In this document: positions 26,539-40,564 of the stretch, piece by piece
Layout of the letters: each line of letters opens with the position of its first letter
How positions within the stretch are numbered: the stretch's first letter is position 1
DNA from: Globodera rostochiensis
Lineage: Eukaryota > Nematoda > Chromadorea > Rhabditida > Heteroderidae
Direction of reading: 5' to 3'
Length of the DNA: 64,000 bases
Assembly: GCA_018350325.1 (NCBI GenBank)
Contig: JAEVLN010000061.1
Coordinates: 60,410-124,409, forward strand
Notes under the pieces: model-generated
Databases searched by the model: none
The model's input: the letters and a program-made list of their open reading frames with translations, nothing else
Told to the model about the DNA's origin: nothing
Made by a program: the position numbers and the translations under genes

Positions 26539-29500
26539 CTATTCCGCCTGTCCATCCTCAGATTCATCCCGGGACCTTTTCTTGCTGCGTTTTTTCTTCC
26601 TCCTCCTCTTCCCCACTTCCTCCTCCTCATCGCTCTTTTCTTCCCTCTTCCGTTTCTTCTTTGATTTCGCGGACGGCTCTTCGGAGTCGGAGGGGTCCTT
26701 AATTCCAAACTCTCTCATCAAACTTAACAGAGCCTCACTTGGTCGTATTTTTTCCGTTTCTCTTTCTTCTTCTTTTTGCTGCTGGTGTTCGCACTGTGGT
26801 AGTGCCCGCAAATGTCTTGAAGCGATTTGACGTACGAATCGAAAAATTGCCTCTTTAATCCCCCGTCTTCGGCTGCCATAAACTGCCCAGTTTCTTTTAG
26901 TTTCTCCTTTACTTGCTCCCAATCAGAACTTGGCCCAACTGCAGGAGAAAGAGAGCGCAGTAATTCCCAAACTGACAGTTCCGCCCTCTTTTGCTAAAGT
27001 TCAAATGGTAAACCAGAAGTTGGAATAGATTAAATGTTTTTGTTATGTTAAAAGATTTAAAACTATTTGGGGCCGCTAATTTTGTGGGAAGGAAACCGGA
27101 AGGAAAATCAAAGTATTATTAAGTTGGGTCATTTCGACCTTTTTTAGCTCCTCCTTTTCTGCTTCTTTCTTCTTCAGAAGAATTCTGTCATAGAAATCTA
27201 AATTTTAGTGATTGTTGTCCATCAGACCAGATCATTTCATTACCATTGAAACAAAGCTTCACATTTACCGGATCCATTTGGTTGAAATTCGGACCTTCTC
27301 TGACCCACTGTCGAAATGCTTCGAAAGTCGTGGATTCGTCAAACGAAACTCTTTTTGCTTCTAATATCTCCTTAATCGCTTTTCTGTCTTCGTGATACTT
27401 TGTTCTCAAATATTCCACATAAAATTTGAACAAATCCAGTGCCGTTGAACCATTGGTGAGAAGCTAAAGACCGAAATAACGAAAAGTAATTTTTCAAAGA
27501 ACCATATTTTCGAAGCGCTGGTCGGCACATATCATCGGGTAGAGTTGAGTCCAGGTGCTTGTTGGGGTAACCTTAAGTTCCATGGTTATTGTACCTTTCG
27601 TGTTGGACAGTTTGGCGAGTAATTCACTTAATGTAAAATCTGTTGTACTTTACACCCTAAGAAAATTGTTTAGATTTTTCTCCGGAAGGCTTAAGGCGAG
27701 CCGGGATTTTCTTAATGATGAAATTTGTTTTTAGAATGCAAAGATGGGAATCCCCCGCGTCTTTGGAGGGCGGCATAAATTCGCTTTTGTTCACCAATGC
27801 CCTGTCGTGTAACTCGTGCAAAAGTTGCATAAACGACTCTCTCGTCTTTCTCTCCTGCCGCTTAATGCGCTTGGCGTCGAGCTGCTTCTCCTTCACGTAT
27901 TGCTCTTCGGAAAGTTTGATGTGTTTTTGAAAAACAACCAGAGCGTCTTCCTTATCCATCCCTGGCAATGGAAGAACAGAAGGCCTTGAAATGGAATTTA
28001 ACCTTTACCCTGTAATATCGTATCCTTCGCGAAACACGGATTTTCAATCAGAATCCGTTGGGCCTCTGCCCATGTTGTCCTGTAGTCAATTTTGTCAATT
28101 CCGTCCAAAATGTCGCTCAATGACTAAATTCATTTACATTTACACTAACTTAACTCTTATTATCCCTCAAACCACAAATGGACAAAGAGGGCGGTAGGGA
28201 GGAAGTCGGTCATACAAATGATTTTCTTGCGCGTTTATGTTACTTCTTTTTGAGGCGTCCATAATTCTGCCCCCCCCTCCTCTGTCTATGTATTGTATGT
28301 AGTCTCTCATACCTTTATGTTTCTTTCTTTCAACGACTTTTTCTCGTCGGCATCTCTTTTCGCCAAAGCAATTTTGACATCTTCAAAAATTTCTCTCCTC
28401 TCTGGTTCGGTGACGGCTTTCCACTTCGACTCAGTGGAAAACACACCCTCGGCTTTGTGATATCTAAGCGTGGGTTTTATTTTCGGATGTGCCATCAGCC
28501 TAAAAGGTTAGTCATAAGGCATCCCAATATTAACGAATTATTACCATTTCTCCAAACTTTCTTTAGCCATTTTTATTGCAAAACGCCTCTCATCCTTAAA
28601 TAAGTAACAATAAAAATAAATTAAATATGACAAACCCGCTCTTCTTTGTAGCGCTGTATCTTCCATGCATTGAACACCTGCTTCTTCTCGCTGACTTTGC
28701 ACAAAATTTTGTATCGAGGGTCGTGCTGCGTGTACTTGGACGCCTGTTCCCAGTTCATATTTGTGTTGATTCTCTTTTCATTGCACTTAAAAAGCTTTTG
28801 TGTTTAAGTAAGATCCGGAAGTATAAGGAGTACAAGCGCGTATCCAGGAGGGGGGGGGAAAGAGGGAATCCCCCCCCCCTCCCGAAATGTTTTGTTTTTT
28901 GTGAAAAAAACCATAGGGGGGGACCCTTTTGTTTTGCAAACTTAGACATTTTTGGACCAATTTTCTCAACAAATTGCCACCAAAAAATTTCCCCGGCGGC
29001 GCCCTACGCGCCTGAAGGGGTAAAAATAAATTTGAGCGCAAAACTACCTTTATAAAGCGCGCTTGGCCTTTAAACCGGGGTTTGAACCGGTTCAAAATCA
29101 ATAAAATCGACCAAAATTACTCAAAAACACATTTATAAATTTTAAAAGTTTCTGAACTAAAGCAACAGTTAATATTAGGCTGTCAAACAGTAATATTTGC
29201 TTGTAAATCTGTTTCGGTTTCCCAAAAGTCCAACCCACATATGTCAGCAAACCGTTACCATGAAGCAAATTGCCCTTACAAAAAGTAACGAAATTTTCGA
29301 GTGTAATTTGTGCTTTTAAATAATTTACACTTCAGTCCCCAGCTTAAGAGGCCATTTCAGTATCAGCTCTAACCGGTTTAAAGGCCAAGTGCGCTAGAAT
29401 TTTAGGTTGGATATTCATTTTCAGCACCTAAGAAACCCTAAAAGTTGTTTTGGACGATTAAGGCTGGGGTCTCGAAGCGTTATTTTCCGTCTAAGGTATC

Positions 29501-30352
29501 GATTGATATGCTTAAGCTTCGACTTGCCTTATCCTGCAGCAATTCCCGGAACTTCTCCACTTGTTTCTTCTTCAAGTTGTATTCAGAGGCGTCTTCCTCT
29601 TCCACCTTTGCACTTTCTTTGGGCACTGAAGGTTCTTCGCTCTTTTTAACAATTAACGTCTTCAACGTTGCTTCCATGGCTTTTTCGATCTCGGAGTTTG
29701 ATGAAATATGAATCAGATCAGGCTTTGATTCCGATTTGTTAGGTTCGTCTTTTTTCATATTCATGTCTAAAATAAAATAAGTAAAAAAGACCAGATCAAT
29801 AAAAATAAAAACTCAACTTTGGTTAGCACTTCAGGTTTCGACCAAGTGGTAACTTTTGTTAAAGTGTTGTAATAATATGGTTTTCCTTCTGGAGTTTTGT
29901 ACTCTTTCCATACAGAACGCTCTTTCTTAAAATATCTGGGTAATTATGCTAATAGACGCAAATTTAAGTTTGCTTAAATGTCTAAATGCAAAATAGGATT
30001 GTGTGGATTCGATTTTATTGCTATGAACGCCTTTTATAACCTCTTCTTGGGTCTTCAACTCATCGGGCTTAGTCCACGAAGACACTTTGGTCGCTCGGTT
30101 GTAAAAGTACACTCTGCCGTCATCCGCAGTATGCTTCGACCAATTCTGAGTTCCGACATCTTCGCCGGCCGTGGAAGACTCGGCCTTTAGCTCCTTTAAA
30201 ATATTAGGCGCTATCAGCATGGGCTGTACTGGTGGCGGCTGAGGACAATTTGGTAGCTGTGAAAAAGTCAGCGACGGAACAGAAAGCACATTTGACGCGA
30301 TGATACTTGCGGCAGCCGCTAAAGATCGGATTTGGAAGGCTGAAAAGACCAT
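26539..30352 (-). CDS. PRPF40: pre-mRNA processing factor 40 (WW and FF domains)
   Basis: Prp40 is a U1 snRNP-associated splicing factor that bridges the two ends of an intron. The start at 30352 is followed by a Pro-rich leader, then WW domain 1 ([23 protein letters not shown]; about 30060-30150). WW domain 2 ([24 protein letters not shown]) is at about 29830-29940. FF-domain exons follow: [15 protein letters not shown] (about 29540), [20 protein letters not shown] with [13 protein letters not shown] (28639-28762), [17 protein letters not shown] (about 28400), [18 protein letters not shown] (about 27800) and [19 protein letters not shown] (about 27370). The tail is Lys/Arg/Glu-rich, ending [11 protein letters not shown]. 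The layout of two WW domains then several FF repeats is diagnostic. The FF1-FF2 intron (about 28763-29530) contains repeat insertions. Confidence 0.9.
28828..29014. mobile_element. MITE with GCGCGTATCCAGG / TACGCGCCTG ends
   Basis: A non-coding element of about 185 bp bounded by GCGCGTATCCAGGAGG on the left and CCTACGCGCCTGAAG on the right, with a G run inside the left end and a C run near 28872. The same ends occur at 47118-47236 and as single ends at 23888 and 32371. It lies in an intron of PRPF40. The ends resemble hAT-like MITE termini; that class assignment is inferred. Confidence 0.7.
29040..29420. repeat. repeat DNA in the PRPF40 intron
   Basis: Continuation of the same intron, with inverted fragments: GCGCGCTTGGCCTTTAAACC (29056) and its near-complement GGTTTAAAGGCCAAGTGCGC (about 29373). 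These bound a foldback element of about 340 bp. The GGTTTGAACCGGTTC word (29080) belongs to the AACCGGTTC repeats seen at 34040, 43672 and 54130. Confidence 0.7.
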
Positions 30353-30888
30353 AACAAACGTGTTGTCGTCGTAGCTGACGTAATAAACAGCAAATTGGGT
30401 GTTATAGTCTGTCCTCCTCCACCAATAAATTGGGACCCAAAAGGTAGCATTTTCAAGGCTAAACTCAAATCAAATCGAGCAAACACCAAACACTAATTGA
30501 TGGATTTGCTAGTCCCAGTGGCAGTCTAAATTTTTAGCAAAATCGGATCTACTCATTGTAGCTTTCGAATGATACCGAAAATGTTTGATTTGGTTAGATT
30601 TAAATAACGAAAAAAGAGAACGAGTTGATGGTGAACGAGTTCGTGGGGAACGAATTGATGGCCGCACAGAATTATTAATTGTAAATTCCGTTTCAGCACT
30701 GGAACTTATTCTGAATTCGGCTCTTCAGACATTTTGTGCGACCGGACCTTTTGTCCTTTTTCCCACAACCGGACATTTAGCCTGTCGGACCTTTTGTCGT
30801 GGTGCCGTTAAGAAAATTTCAAAAATTTTAGTAATATAAATTGTCCCCAACTGTTATTATAAGATTAGGTATTTTCAATTGACCCGAA
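30353..30888. repeat. spacer with two tandem-word cores
   Basis: Divergent spacer between PRPF40 and DDRGK1. It contains the TTTCGAATGATACC block (30567). A minus-strand TTCGTTCCCC-type array follows at 30620-30662 (GAACGAGTTCGTGGGGAACG), then a GGACCTTTTGTC array at 30741-30802. It must also hold both promoters. Confidence 0.6.
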
Positions 30889-32781
30889 ATGGATGGACTG
30901 TTTTTAGCCTCGATTGCCTTTCTTACGATGATATTTTCTGTGATAGGCGTGTAAGTCTTTTGGTTGCTTATTGTTCTGAAAAACAAACATTTTAGTGCAA
31001 TAATAAAGTTGTGGTTCGATGAAAGAAATTCGCGCAAGAACAGAGAAGCTCTGATGGCAATGGGGCTTACGGATGACACCGGAACTGATTTAGCATCTAG
31101 CAGTACCCATCGACTCTAACTTTCTTTATTTTGATTTTTAGGTCGTAGACAGAATGCTGCCATAGACAACAGTGACGATGATGAAGAAGAGAGAGAGAAT
31201 GAAGACCATGACGAGCTTTTACTGGGACAAGGTTTGGATCTCAATCACATTGTAGGCTAATTAAACATCTAGAAACACACTCTTCTGGGAAGAAAATCGG
31301 AAAGAAGAAACTGGCGAAACTTCATGCAAAGGCGGAGGCCAAGGCACTCCGTGAACAGGTGAGGGCGACTTCGGATTTTTATTCAGGAGCGCTGGCGTAC
31401 CTGCCAATTTGTAAGTGTTCTCTAAAAAAACAAAATTCAGGATCAAGCTGAGCGGGAAGAGCGGAAACAAAGAGCGGAAGAGAGTCGGAAGCAGGAAGAA
31501 GAAAAACGAGAATTGGAAGAAGAAGAGCAGAGGAAGACAACAGAAAAAATCAAACTTGAAAAGGAAGAAAGGGAGAGGCGGGAATTGGAAGAGTATATGA
31601 AGGTATAATGAAGAAGAGTCTAAGTTTTAATGCCAATTCTTCAGATAAAAGACTCGTTTGAAGTGCAGGAACAGGGCTTTGATTATGACGTGAATCAAGA
31701 AGATATCGAAAATCTGCTCGAATCTTTTGTCAATTTTGTCCGGAAGAGAAAGGTCGTTATTTGCATTTATTGTACAATTCCAGTTTCGTACAGGTTGTGC
31801 ACGTCGACGAATTGGCGTCTAACTTTAAAAGTAAACCAACAGACATTGTCGACAGACTGAAAACTCTTCTGCTGGAAAAGCGACTCACTGGACTTTTTGA
31901 CGATAGGGGTAACCAACCGGCACAGAGCCCGTAGGTTCTTTTCGGTTATGAAGCAACAAAAAAATCTTTTTTAAAGCAACAAAAATGTTTTTAGCTGTTT
32001 CTAGGGGTAATCGGGGTCGTAATTCGGATCCGGCCCCCATTTCGACCTATTTCGAGCCCCGGACCTGAATTCGAAAAATTTTCAGAAATTTTTTTTTTTG
32101 CTTTTTTCATTTTAAACGTCGAAACGTCATTGAATCCGATGATTGCAAAACATCGTTGAATTTATTTATGCCACTAAGCTGATATTCTTTATTCTGCACA
32201 ATGCAAATCAAAAATAAAATGTAATAGAAAAATGCGAAAAAAAAATTGAGTACGGGTTAGGGGTTTGAATTCGTCGAAAGTTAAATTTGGGTTCTACGAC
32301 CCCGGAAACCTCTAGAAACGCCTATTTACCGACTTTGAAAAAAAAACTTATGCTTCATAACCGAAAAGAACTGAGCCGTATCCAGGGGTGGGGCGGGGCA
32401 TGCCACCCCACAATTTTTTTTTAAATTATGACCAATTTTCTTTAAAATTTCGCGACTGGTCTCCTCCCATTCCTAAAAGCTTTAAAAATAACGTATGAAA
32501 CAAAAAATACCCCCCGATTTTCCAACTGAGCCCCTCCCCCGATTTTTGTTTGTTGATATGATCCTGACCTGCTGTTTTTGCGATGGTTAGACATTCCCAT
32601 TTTTAAGGGCTCTTTGTATACATAACCGATCAAGAATTGCATGCTGGTTGGTAATTTTAGTTTTCCATCAGTAACTGATTTTTAAGTTGCAAAGTTCATT
32701 AATCAACGGGGGAGAGTGAACCTGGCAGAAATAGTCGAGCACAGCAAGAAATTGATTTCACTGATGCCAACTGAAGTTTGA
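30889..32781 (+). CDS. DDRGK1: DDRGK domain-containing protein 1 (UFBP1)
   Basis: DDRGK1 is an ER-anchored adaptor of the UFM1 ligase UFL1, acting in ER-phagy and ribosome UFMylation. Exons are 30889-30950, an N-terminal ER anchor (LFLASIAFLTMIFSVIG); 30996-31102 (KLWFDERNSRKNREALMAMG); 31142 to about 31212 (acidic, DNSDDDEEERENEDHDE); about 31276-31358 (KKIGKKKLAKLHAKAEAKAL); 31441-31602 (charged helix EEEKRELEEEEQRK); 31645-31753 (DSFEVQEQGFDYDVNQEDIE); and 31795-31909 (VHVDELASNFKSKPTDIVDR, LTGLFDDRG). Two small exons follow: about 32607-32644 (LFVYITDQELHA) and 32682-32781 (KFINQRGRVNLAEIVEHSKK). The order matches the family throughout. By the best splice join the name motif reads DDRGL, not DDRGK. 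The last long intron holds two transposable-element fragments. A small gene follows 154 bp downstream. Confidence 0.92.
31928..32376. mobile_element. foldback MITE in a DDRGK1 intron
   Basis: Inverted ends: GGTTCTTTTCGGTTATGAAG at the left and CTTCATAACCGAAAAGAACT at the right. Internal imperfect complements include TTTCTAGGGGTAATCGGGGT against ACCCCGGAAACCTCTAGAAA. It also carries the TTTCGAGCCCCGGACC block (32050). The length is about 450 bp, with no coding capacity. Confidence 0.85.
32371..32545. mobile_element. partial GTATCCAGG-type element
   Basis: Begins GCCGTATCCAGGGGTGG directly at the end of the preceding foldback element, with C-rich inner sequence (CCACCCCACAA, CCCCTCCCCCGA). It matches the left end of the elements at 28828 and 47118, but I see no right end, so it is probably truncated. 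It lies in the same DDRGK1 intron. Confidence 0.5.
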
Positions 32782-32935
32782 CATGAATGAATTACTTCCG
32801 TTTTCAAAGATTTCGATTACAATTTGATAATTGCTTTCAATTTTTTTTTACTTCAATTTTAACAATTTCCGTTAGATTGTTTCATATTTTTCTTTGTTTT
32901 AGATTGTATAATTTCGTTTAGTTTATTTGATCAGT

Positions 32936-33344
32936 ATGGACATTCATTCGGTGCAACAAGCTCAAAATGTGGTCGAACAGCTGAAGAGGGAAAAAAACAT
33001 TCCCCGTCGGCCAATGTCTGAAACAATCAACGATTTAATTCGGTGGGGCGATTGAAAATATTATCTGCGGGGGTGGGGGGAGCAAAAGGCATTTAAAAAA
33101 TTTGAGTTACTTTCTGATAACCCATAGTATTTACAAAAAGCATTGCGGTTTATCGACTCAAAAACTATCTGCCCATTTAGATTCACCCAGGAGATGCAGA
33201 GAGACGATTGTAATTAGAAATTTTTTGGCATAACAATGCAATTTTTCTTTCAGATTTGTTCAATGGTTTTCCGACGGACAAGATGAATCCATACCGTCCC
33301 AAGTCCAGTTTTCAGTGCCTTATCCTCTGATAGACTCGGATTAA
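32936..33344 (+). CDS. small G-protein gamma-like protein (65 aa, tentative)
   Basis: Two exons, 32936-33042 and 33254-33344, join in frame (CG|A, intron with TTTCTTTCAG). The N-terminal helix reads SVQQAQNVVEQLKREKNIPR, then RPMSETINDLIRFVQ. This fits the G-gamma pattern of a coiled-coil helix, a (R)xxVS turn and a second helix, and the 65-residue length is right. The C-terminus (SVPYPLIDSD) lacks the prenylated CaaX box and the NPF motif of classical G-gamma, so the assignment is tentative. It begins 154 bp after the DDRGK1 stop on the same strand, behind a pyrimidine-rich acceptor (CTTTGTTTTAG, 32892-32902) that could serve trans-splicing. Confidence 0.5.
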
Positions 33345-34560
33345 ATCAGATCACGATAAAGGAATGTCGCTATCGATGTCTTTTTGTTGCATATTTAGCC
33401 ATTTATTGCAAATACATATGCCTGATCGTTCCCCGCTGTTTTGAGCGTAGAAAACAAACATCTACAATGAATGAAATATTCTGTTCGTGCCCCCGGTCCT
33501 TTCTATGCAAAATCATTTGGTAATATTGTGCTTTGTGCCGAACGGGGATCGATTCGTTCCCCACCGATTCGTTCACCTACGGTTCGTTCCCCATATACGA
33601 TTCGTTCCCCTCGAAAAAAATAAAAAAATTTCCAAAGTCCATAAAAAAGGTAGGGGGTATACGGGGGCATGAACCTGAATATGACCTCCATTTCGACCAA
33701 TTTCGAACCCCGGACCCTAGTTCGAACAATTTTTCAAAAACAAATTTTTTTGTCAAAACCGATTTTTGTAACAAAATCGTTCAAAATTATATTCGTACGA
33801 TCTCCCGTTCGTTCTTACATGCTTTTTAGAACCATTTCATTTAAAAGGCATAAAATTACAACGAAAAAGCAAATAATGATCGAATCAGCGACCCCAAAAA
33901 CCCCCGGAAACTTGTTATATGCCTTTAAAAAATCTTTTATTTTTTTAAAAAGGGGGGGGCACAAAGCACAGTATTACCAATCATTTTGTACGACGAGTCG
34001 AAGTCAACGCTAGAAAATAAAAAGAGAGAATTTAAAGCGGTTTTTGAACCGTTTTAAATTTTAAAATTAAGGAAAAAGCGACTTGAGTAACAAAAGCTGG
34101 ATATAAGGTTACACTACGTTTGCCAACTCAGCAAAAACATTACGTTTTGCAACTGTACATTTTGACAACTTTGCGTTTTTTGGAATTGTTTTGAGCATGT
34201 TTTTGAATTTTTGGAAAAATTTTAAAATCGAAAAACTTTAAATTTGGGTCCGGGGTTCGAAATGGATAGAAATTTGTTTTTTTTTTGATGAGTCACGCAA
34301 GGACTTCCGGGGCCCTAAGAAACACCTATTAAAGTGGTCGAGCGATTTTGACTCCGGCGCATATGAAACATTTGGCTTATTCGACATTCGGTCGACGAAA
34401 CTGTCTTTGTTCTATTCGACATTCGGGTCCAAGTTTCCGCTCCAGCAATTGAACTGTTATTCTTTTTTACAACTTTTCGCTACGTTTAAATTCCACCAAA
34501 CTCTGGCTCGAAATGATAAACGAGTAAACCATACAGATCAACAACAAATCAACCCATTTC
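33345..34560. repeat. repeat-rich spacer with a TTCGTTCCCC array
   Basis: TTCGTT words stand at 33553, 33568, 33583 and 33601 (period 15, 15, 18), giving an array of TTCGTTCCCC. Then come TTTCGAACCCCGGACC (33697) and a matching GGTCCGGGGTTCGAAATGG at 34248, which form the arms of an imperfect foldback of about 600 bp. An AACCGTTTTAAATTTTAAAA block lies at 34047. TTTGCCAACTCAGCAAAAAC (34118) is shared with 23275, and a TTCGACATTCGG pair is at 34380-34430. No gene is supported. Confidence 0.65.
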
Positions 34561-34779
34561 TCACGCCACTTCCATCGCGTTCATCGTTCTTTCTTTCTTT
34601 CGTTGCTCTCGTTTCACGTTTCTCATCATTTTTCTCGCTTTTTTCTTCGTTAATTGTTTTTTGGATGTTACCCCCATTGGTTGATCGACTGATGCCGTCG
34701 ATGTTTTTGACAAGCTGAAATGAAACAATTTGCTAGGCGGTTGGCGTCGTTTTGGCGCCCTGGTTTGCGATGGAGTCAA
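34561..34779 (-). CDS. possible Lys/Arg-rich exon, unrecognised
   Basis: A minus-strand open frame ending in a stop at 34561 encodes a strongly basic stretch (TSKKQLTKKKARKMMRNVKR). A possible acceptor ATTTCAG lies at about 34716, which would instead favour another frame. Such basic helices are common in nucleolar proteins. I see no complete gene, and it could be the last exon of an adjacent minus-strand gene. Confidence 0.25.
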   Translation of the reverse strand: MTPSQTRAPKRRQPPSKLFHFSLSKTSTASVDQPMGVTSKKQLTKKKARKMMRNVKREQRKKERTMNAMEVA

Positions 34780-34924
34780 CTGCGTTTAGCACTGACTATG
34801 AGTCTTTAATTTGGGTGATTCAAATTGCTTGGACTTAGCATTTCCAAAATTACCCGGGTAATTCCATATATACCCGTAACATCAACACTGATTTCTTAAA
34901 TGTTTATTCCCAATTTTGTCCGTC

Positions 34925-35304
34925 TTAGTCGAACCGGAACCTTTTCTTCTTCTCGCCGCCTTTACGTCCACTTTCAGTACCCACAAAAGGCAATTCGCTC
35001 TTCCTCAGCCGCCATTCGTTTCTCTTTGTGAGTCCCTTCGCTTCTTTCCCTTCCGCTTCCATCCGCTTCTCCTCTATCTCGCCCATTTGCCGGTGTTCGA
35101 GTGCCGCACCGTCCTGCTGAAACATTTTGCTTTTATTTAATTTTCGTCCAAATTCCCACCTCATCGACTGTTTCTATTTCCATCCCATCCATTCTCTCTT
35201 TCTGCCGACGATTTTTCACCCTTTCCGCCTTTTCCAATTTCTTCCGCGACGCCTTCACTTTGAACTTTTTGACTGTTTTTGTCATCGCTTTGTATTTTCC
35301 CATC
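34925..35304 (-). CDS. small Lys-rich protein of unknown function
   Basis: Starts at 35304 (MGKYKAMTKTVKKFKVKASR), continues as a basic helix (KKLEKAERVKNRRQKERMDG), and after one intron (about 35115-35160, GTGGGA to TTTCAG) reads EQDGAALEHRQMGEIEEKRM. It ends SGRKGGEKKKRFRFD at 34925, about 115 residues in all. An AATAAA on the minus strand lies about 20 bases past the stop (near 34905). The composition suggests a nucleolar or ribosome-biogenesis role, but I do not recognise the family. It starts 169 bp downstream of the ABCF1 stop on the same strand. Confidence 0.55.
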
Positions 35305-35472
35305 TTTTACGCGTGCCTATTAACTATATTTAAATTATGGATTTGTATTACTTTGTAATCAAAATCATAGATAATTGGGGAGCAAAAGACGAAACAAAGA
35401 CAAAGACCGGCATCAATTATAAAATCTCTCTTTAATGCAAGTAATAACTAGAACAGATCAACAAATAACTTT

Positions 35473-38604
<3,132 letters not shown>

Positions 38605-38748
38605 TGCGCAAAAGCTCGTTTACTTTTTGTGGAAAGTTGGGAATATGCAAATGTGAAAATCAAAAAAAAAAAAATCCTCTCGACTATCATGAACGAATTG
38701 CTTATTCAACAATTTAGTGTAAGTTTGTCTTCCCAAATAATGGTAAAT

Positions 38749-38953
38749 TCACAAAAGACCGTCCATCGCTTTTTTCCTCCTTTCTTTGAATAACTCCTTC
38801 CACTGTTGGTTCCTTAGTTCCGCGTCGTGTGACAACTAAATCAAAAGAAATTAGAGACCCATTACACGCACCGGCAATGTTGGATCCCGATTTGTGTGAA
38901 TTTCTTTGGCGAGAGGATTGCAAAAAGCGTAATGTGGGGCCATTGATGACATT
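38749..38953 (-). CDS. small unrecognised protein upstream of ABCF1
   Basis: A possible two-exon gene. MSSMAPHYAFCNPLAKEIHT starts at 38953. An intron of about 37 bp (GTGCGTG to TTTAG) joins to LSHDAELRNQQWKELFKERR and KKAMDGLL, with a stop at 38749. That is about 55 residues with an amphipathic basic tail. Start, splice sites and spacing (145 bp to ABCF1) are reasonable, but I recognise no family. It could be a short mitochondrial or nuclear protein, or chance. Confidence 0.35.
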
Positions 38954-39029
38954 TTGCCCCAAATGTCGCGTTTAAGTCGCCAAAGTAGTTCGCGGGGTAC
39001 ACATCACTTCAGTGCCAGTAATTTTGAAA

Positions 39030-39290
39030 TTTTTAAAACTCAACCAAACCAAATAAACAAGATGCCATTCAAAAACTTTGTTTTAAAAAGCTAAATGTTA
39101 AACCAAAGCTAAACAATTAAATAATTCGTGAAAGTTATATAACCTCGATTTTGGGTATTTTTTAGCTTGAACTTATTAAAAACGAAGAATTGACTGCTTG
39201 GCTTTTTTCCCCAAAGGATTCTTCTCAAGTAGAACTTTCGGATTTTGCATCTTGTTTGTTTGATTCCGTTGAGTTTAAAAAGAGTTATGA
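39030..39290. mobile_element. MITE with AAACTCAACCAAA ends, copy 1
   Basis: Begins AAAACTCAACCAAACCAAAT and ends CTTGTTTGTTTGATTCCGTTGAGTTT, giving imperfect terminal inverted repeats of about 30 bp. The internal CAATTAAATAATTCGTGA is shared, inverted, with 50560-50815. It has no coding capacity. Confidence 0.8.
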
Positions 39291-39299
39291 ATGTAATTT

Positions 39300-40560
39300 A
39301 AATTCCTAAATCTGTTAAACTCCTCCCACCAGATCATGTGCCAATGGGAATCGAATGCCGAGTCGATCATTCGTCCGTTGATGAACATCATCGCGCAGAG
39401 TTTCCTCCCTGCCGTCGGCCTGCCTCTTCATTTGCTCTCTCTCAATTTCCTTTCGTGCCCACATTGGTCCAAACATTGCTTTATCGTGTTTTGTCGCGTT
39501 TGGCTTGCACTGTTTGGATCTTTTATCGGCAGAATTCTTCTTTAAACGCCAGATTTGATTAAAAAAAGTGATCCAAAACAAACGGCTCTGGACGTATCGG
39601 CGTCCGATCTAAACGAAGAGGGCTGAAAGCCCGGCCCTTCAATTCTGTCGATCTCTGCTTGCCTTACAACCGAACCCGTAACATCTGCAAAAGATTTTCT
39701 CAAGGCCATGAATTCCCGTAACTATTAAAAATGATGTCTTTTTTGTTTTCGTTTTAATGGCCCTTGATGCTCAATTCTTAATTGCCAAAATTTATTTTAG
39801 TCTTCGGGAGAGGAAGAATCTTCGATTCCTCTAACCGTTGTCATTGATTGTGATGTTCGGCCTCAACAACTCTTCGTTACTTGCACTTTGCTTCACAGAT
39901 TCCTCTTTGATGGCGGCGTCCAAAGATGACTTCAAGCGGTTTTTGACGGAATCAATACCTCGCCTAACATTGCCATGACCTTCGTCTCTGTTACGTGACG
40001 ACTTTCTCCTTCAAGAATAATCGACAGGAATACGAGTATGGCAATACCTACCTGGGACTAGAGCCCAGTTCGGTTTTCTGGTAATAGTCGGGCTCGTCCC
40101 GCCCCATTTTAGTTTCTTGCGGTTTTGGGAGGTTTAGAATCCGTGACCTCCATTTTGACCAAAAAATAGTACAAATGTTGTTAGTGGCACCTCAGATTAT
40201 CTGCGTTTATTTAAAATATTCATTTCCCGTGCAACGTACAATTATAAGCTGTTTGAAACGTTATAAGTAGTGTACTTTCTCTTCGTTATATTTGTTTTGA
40301 GGGCGCCAGTCATTACCGCTTAGTCTATACTTAAAATGCCAACTCACATTCCCTTATTGTCACGTTCACAATCGCGAGATCTGCTTGATGAACGCTGCTC
40401 ATAATGTTGGCTCCATTCACGATGATAACTTCTTCTCGGAGATTTTCTTCCACTCATTAAACCTTGCACATAAAGCAATAATAAATGATCAGTGTTGTTG
40501 ATTCGCCCTCTAATTTATCGAAAGAAATTTTGAAAGGAATTTTCAATTTTTTCCAACGTC
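39300..40560. other. intergenic stretch, no confident gene
   Basis: A minus-strand open frame at 39315-39581 encodes a basic segment (RKEIEREQMKRQADGREE), but it has no assignable start, partner exons or domain. The rest (39600-40560) has no supported gene or repeat apart from short AT-rich patches. I cannot rule out a small gene. Confidence 0.35.
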
Positions 40561-40564
40561 TGCT

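Noticed and set aside
30720..30802. Possible promoter array upstream of DDRGK1
   Set aside because: The GGACCTTTTGTC words match the dispersed tandem-word pattern and not a known promoter motif.
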